Positions 5,858-6,913 of a DNA stretch of 6,913 nt are shown one piece after another. The notes beneath the pieces are model-generated. The model saw only the letters and a list, made by a program, of their open reading frames with translations, was not told the DNA's origin and did no database searches. The position numbers and the translations under genes are program-made. Source of the stretch: DATBLE01 sp050258035 (lineage in GTDB: Bacteria; Actinomycetota; Thermoleophilia; Gaiellales; Gaiellaceae); NCBI GenBank assembly GCA_050258035.1, contig JBLMYA010000083.1, positions 1 to 6,913 of the forward strand, written 5' to 3'. The first letter of the stretch is position 1, and the number at the start of each line of letters is the position of its first letter.

Positions 5858-6502
5858 ATGGAATGGCGGCTGCTCGCGGGCCTGTCGGCGGAGGAGGTGC
5901 GCGAGGTGCTGGCCACCGCACGCCGGCGCCGCTTCTCCAGGGGCGAGGTCGTCTTCCACCGCCACGATCCGGCCGACTCGCCGCACCTCGTGACGAAAGG
6001 GCGGTTCGCGGTCCGCGTGATGACGTCGCTCGGCGAGACGGCGACGATCGCCGTTCGCGGCCCCGGCGACAGCTTCGGGGAGATGGCCGTCGTCAGCCGG
6101 GCGGCGCGAGCCGCGACGGTCGCCGCCCTGGAGGAGAGCGAGACGTTCGCCGTCCACCACGCCGACTTCGACCGGCTGCGCCACGCACACCCGGCGGTGA
6201 ACGAGGCGACGATCGCGTTCCTGGCCGAGGAGGTGCGGCGGCAGAACGAGCGGCTGCTCGAAGCGCTGTACGAGCCCGTCGACAAACGCGTGTTGCGCCG
6301 GCTCGTCGAACTGGGTGAGACCTACCGCGACCGGGATGGCGAGATCCCGCTCACCCAGGAGGTGCTGGCAGAGATGGCCGGGACGACACGGGCCACACTC
6401 AATCAGCTGTTACGCGCCGAGCAGAAGCGCGGCACACTCGAGCTTCGTCGCGGCAAGACGATCCTCCTCGACCCGGACGAGATCGCCCGCCGGGCCGGCT
6501 GA
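5858..6502 (+). CDS. Crp/Fnr-family transcriptional regulator
   Basis: This 214-residue protein has the usual Crp layout. An N-terminal cyclic-nucleotide-binding-type beta-roll spans about 1-110, with FGEMAVVSRAARAATV (73-88) resembling the phosphate-binding cassette (Gly-Glu, then Arg84 before Ala-Ala-Thr). A dimerisation helix follows (about 113-138), then a winged helix-turn-helix (about 144-205). The recognition helix TTRATLNQLLR (176-186) keeps the Arg that reads G in E. coli CRP (R180, here R178), but has Ala179 and Gln183 where CRP has Glu181 and Arg185. There is no cysteine, so it is not an FNR-type Fe-S sensor. Whether it binds cAMP is not certain. The ATG at 5858 begins at the conserved-looking MEWRLLAGLS; an in-frame GTG at 5801 would add 19 unlikely residues. 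It is divergent from the small exported-protein gene and probably autoregulated through the palindrome upstream. Confidence 0.93.
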   Translation: MEWRLLAGLSAEEVREVLATARRRRFSRGEVVFHRHDPADSPHLVTKGRFAVRVMTSLGETATIAVRGPGDSFGEMAVVSRAARAATVAALEESETFAVHHADFDRLRHAHPAVNEATIAFLAEEVRRQNERLLEALYEPVDKRVLRRLVELGETYRDRDGEIPLTQEVLAEMAGTTRATLNQLLRAEQKRGTLELRRGKTILLDPDEIARRAG

Positions 6503-6512
6503 CTCGGCACCT

Positions 6513-6794
6513 ACGAGAGCGCGTACGCGACCGCCTCGTCGAGCGGGAGCGTACGACCGGTCGAGCGTGCGGCCTCGAACATGGGCGAGGACAGGAGAAC
6601 TTTCTCCTCAGCGCATTGACGCCGAGCCGGCCGCGGACGACGGTCATCGCCCGCTCGTCTCCGAGCCGCTCGAAGTCCTCCAGACCACGCTCGCGGTTTC
6701 CCTCGCGGCGCTCGACCCAGCCGAGCTTGCCGATCACGTTCGGCTGCGCCGAGTTGCCGAGGAGCGCGGACGCGAGGCTCTGCGTCTCGCCCAC
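6513..6794 (-). pseudogene. Decayed C-terminal remnant of a TPR-type regulator like the one at 2951-5422
   Basis: Two minus-strand pieces in different frames look like parts of one gene. The right piece (about 6794-6612) reads IGKLGWVERREGNRERG, then FERLGDERAMTVVRGRLGV, with TPR-like spacing and strong G/C third positions. The left piece (6582-6517) reads FEAARSTGRTLPLDEAVAYA. Aligned without gaps to FRQALAEGAKLGLQEAVALA near the end of the intact regulator, it matches at ten positions (F, A, G, L, L, E, A, V, A, A). Between them the frame changes and the region preceding the C-terminus is missing. A palindrome, AGGAGAA-CT-TTCTCCT (6593-6608), sits at the junction. The right-hand frame stays open to the window edge as Pro/Gly-rich text that does not look like protein. 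The left end lies just beyond the crp-like stop. A short new gene is possible but less likely. Confidence 0.5.
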
Positions 6795-6913
6795 CAGCTC
6801 CGCGACCGGCAGATGACCGTGTTCATCCTCGCCCTGCTCGCCGGGTTCGCGTCGGCCGCCCGCGACGGCCGCGGGCGGGTCGGCTCTGGGGGGCGATCGA
6901 ACGGGAGGAGGCC
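6774..6913 (+). pseudogene. Frameshifted fragment of a TPR-type regulator on the opposite strand, running off the window
   Basis: Plus-strand codons from 6774 read EALRLAHQLRDRQMTVF, then ILALLAGFASAARDG. After a one-base loss near 6864-6875 a second frame reads AGRLWGAIEREEA (6875-6913). This is the segment that normally precedes the C-terminus in cyclase/STAND/TPR regulators (family pattern: LARELGDRQ, then RAGRLWGAIE). It resembles ARLAGLAERLRAE in the intact regulator at 2951-5422. The orientation is opposite to the neighbouring remnant, and it is the segment that remnant lacks, which suggests an inversion or a second broken copy. It continues beyond base 6913. Confidence 0.5.

Noticed and set aside
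6399..6512. Extension of the minus-strand remnant across the end of the Crp/Fnr-type gene
   Set aside because: After about 6605 that frame is Arg/Ser-rich and antisense to a clear helix-turn-helix gene; the family match continues in a different frame.
6554..6563. Ten-base palindrome CGACCGGTCG
   Set aside because: It falls within remnant coding text and short GC palindromes are expected by chance at this composition; no supporting context.

Overview
This is a high-GC window with third codon positions strongly biased to G/C. It most resembles an actinomycete chromosome, possibly from a deep lineage such as Thermoleophilia. That placement is inferred from a Rieske subunit with three N-terminal membrane helices, a UbiD decarboxylase of the kind used for menaquinone, and a large cyclase-like/STAND/TPR regulator. 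No rRNA, tRNA, CRISPR array, transposase or phage gene is visible.

Layout, left to right. Positions 1-408 (-) hold the N-terminal 136 codons of cytochrome b (qcrB). Positions 425-1366 (-) hold the Rieske iron-sulfur subunit (qcrA), with its own strong RBS and a good sigma70-like promoter. Positions 1481-2941 (-) hold a complete UbiD-family prFMN-dependent decarboxylase. Positions 2951-5422 (-) hold an 823-residue regulator with a class III cyclase-like domain, a STAND/NB-ARC ATPase and a TPR-like tail. A 14-bp-stem hairpin at 5446-5480 separates it from a short gene at 5497-5739 (-), which encodes an exported, strongly basic protein with three exact-length decapeptide repeats. A divergent control region (5740-5857) precedes a Crp/Fnr-family regulator at 5858-6502 (+). 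The last 411 bases carry no intact gene. They contain decayed pieces of a second regulator of the 2951-5422 type, on both strands.

How the parts may work together. The left half is respiratory: qcrA and qcrB encode part of a quinol:cytochrome c oxidoreductase, and the UbiD homologue upstream plausibly makes its quinone substrate (menaquinone). The STAND regulator lies 9 bases ahead of ubiD on the same strand and is probably co-transcribed with it. The right half is a divergent pair: a small secreted repeat protein and a Crp-type regulator. The shared intergenic region has several TGTC/GACA half-sites, including a CRP-geometry palindrome between the likely promoter elements of the regulator gene. 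The most novel items are the repeat-containing secreted protein with its putative Crp operator, the cyclase domain with altered catalytic residues, and the rearranged regulator remnants at the right edge.
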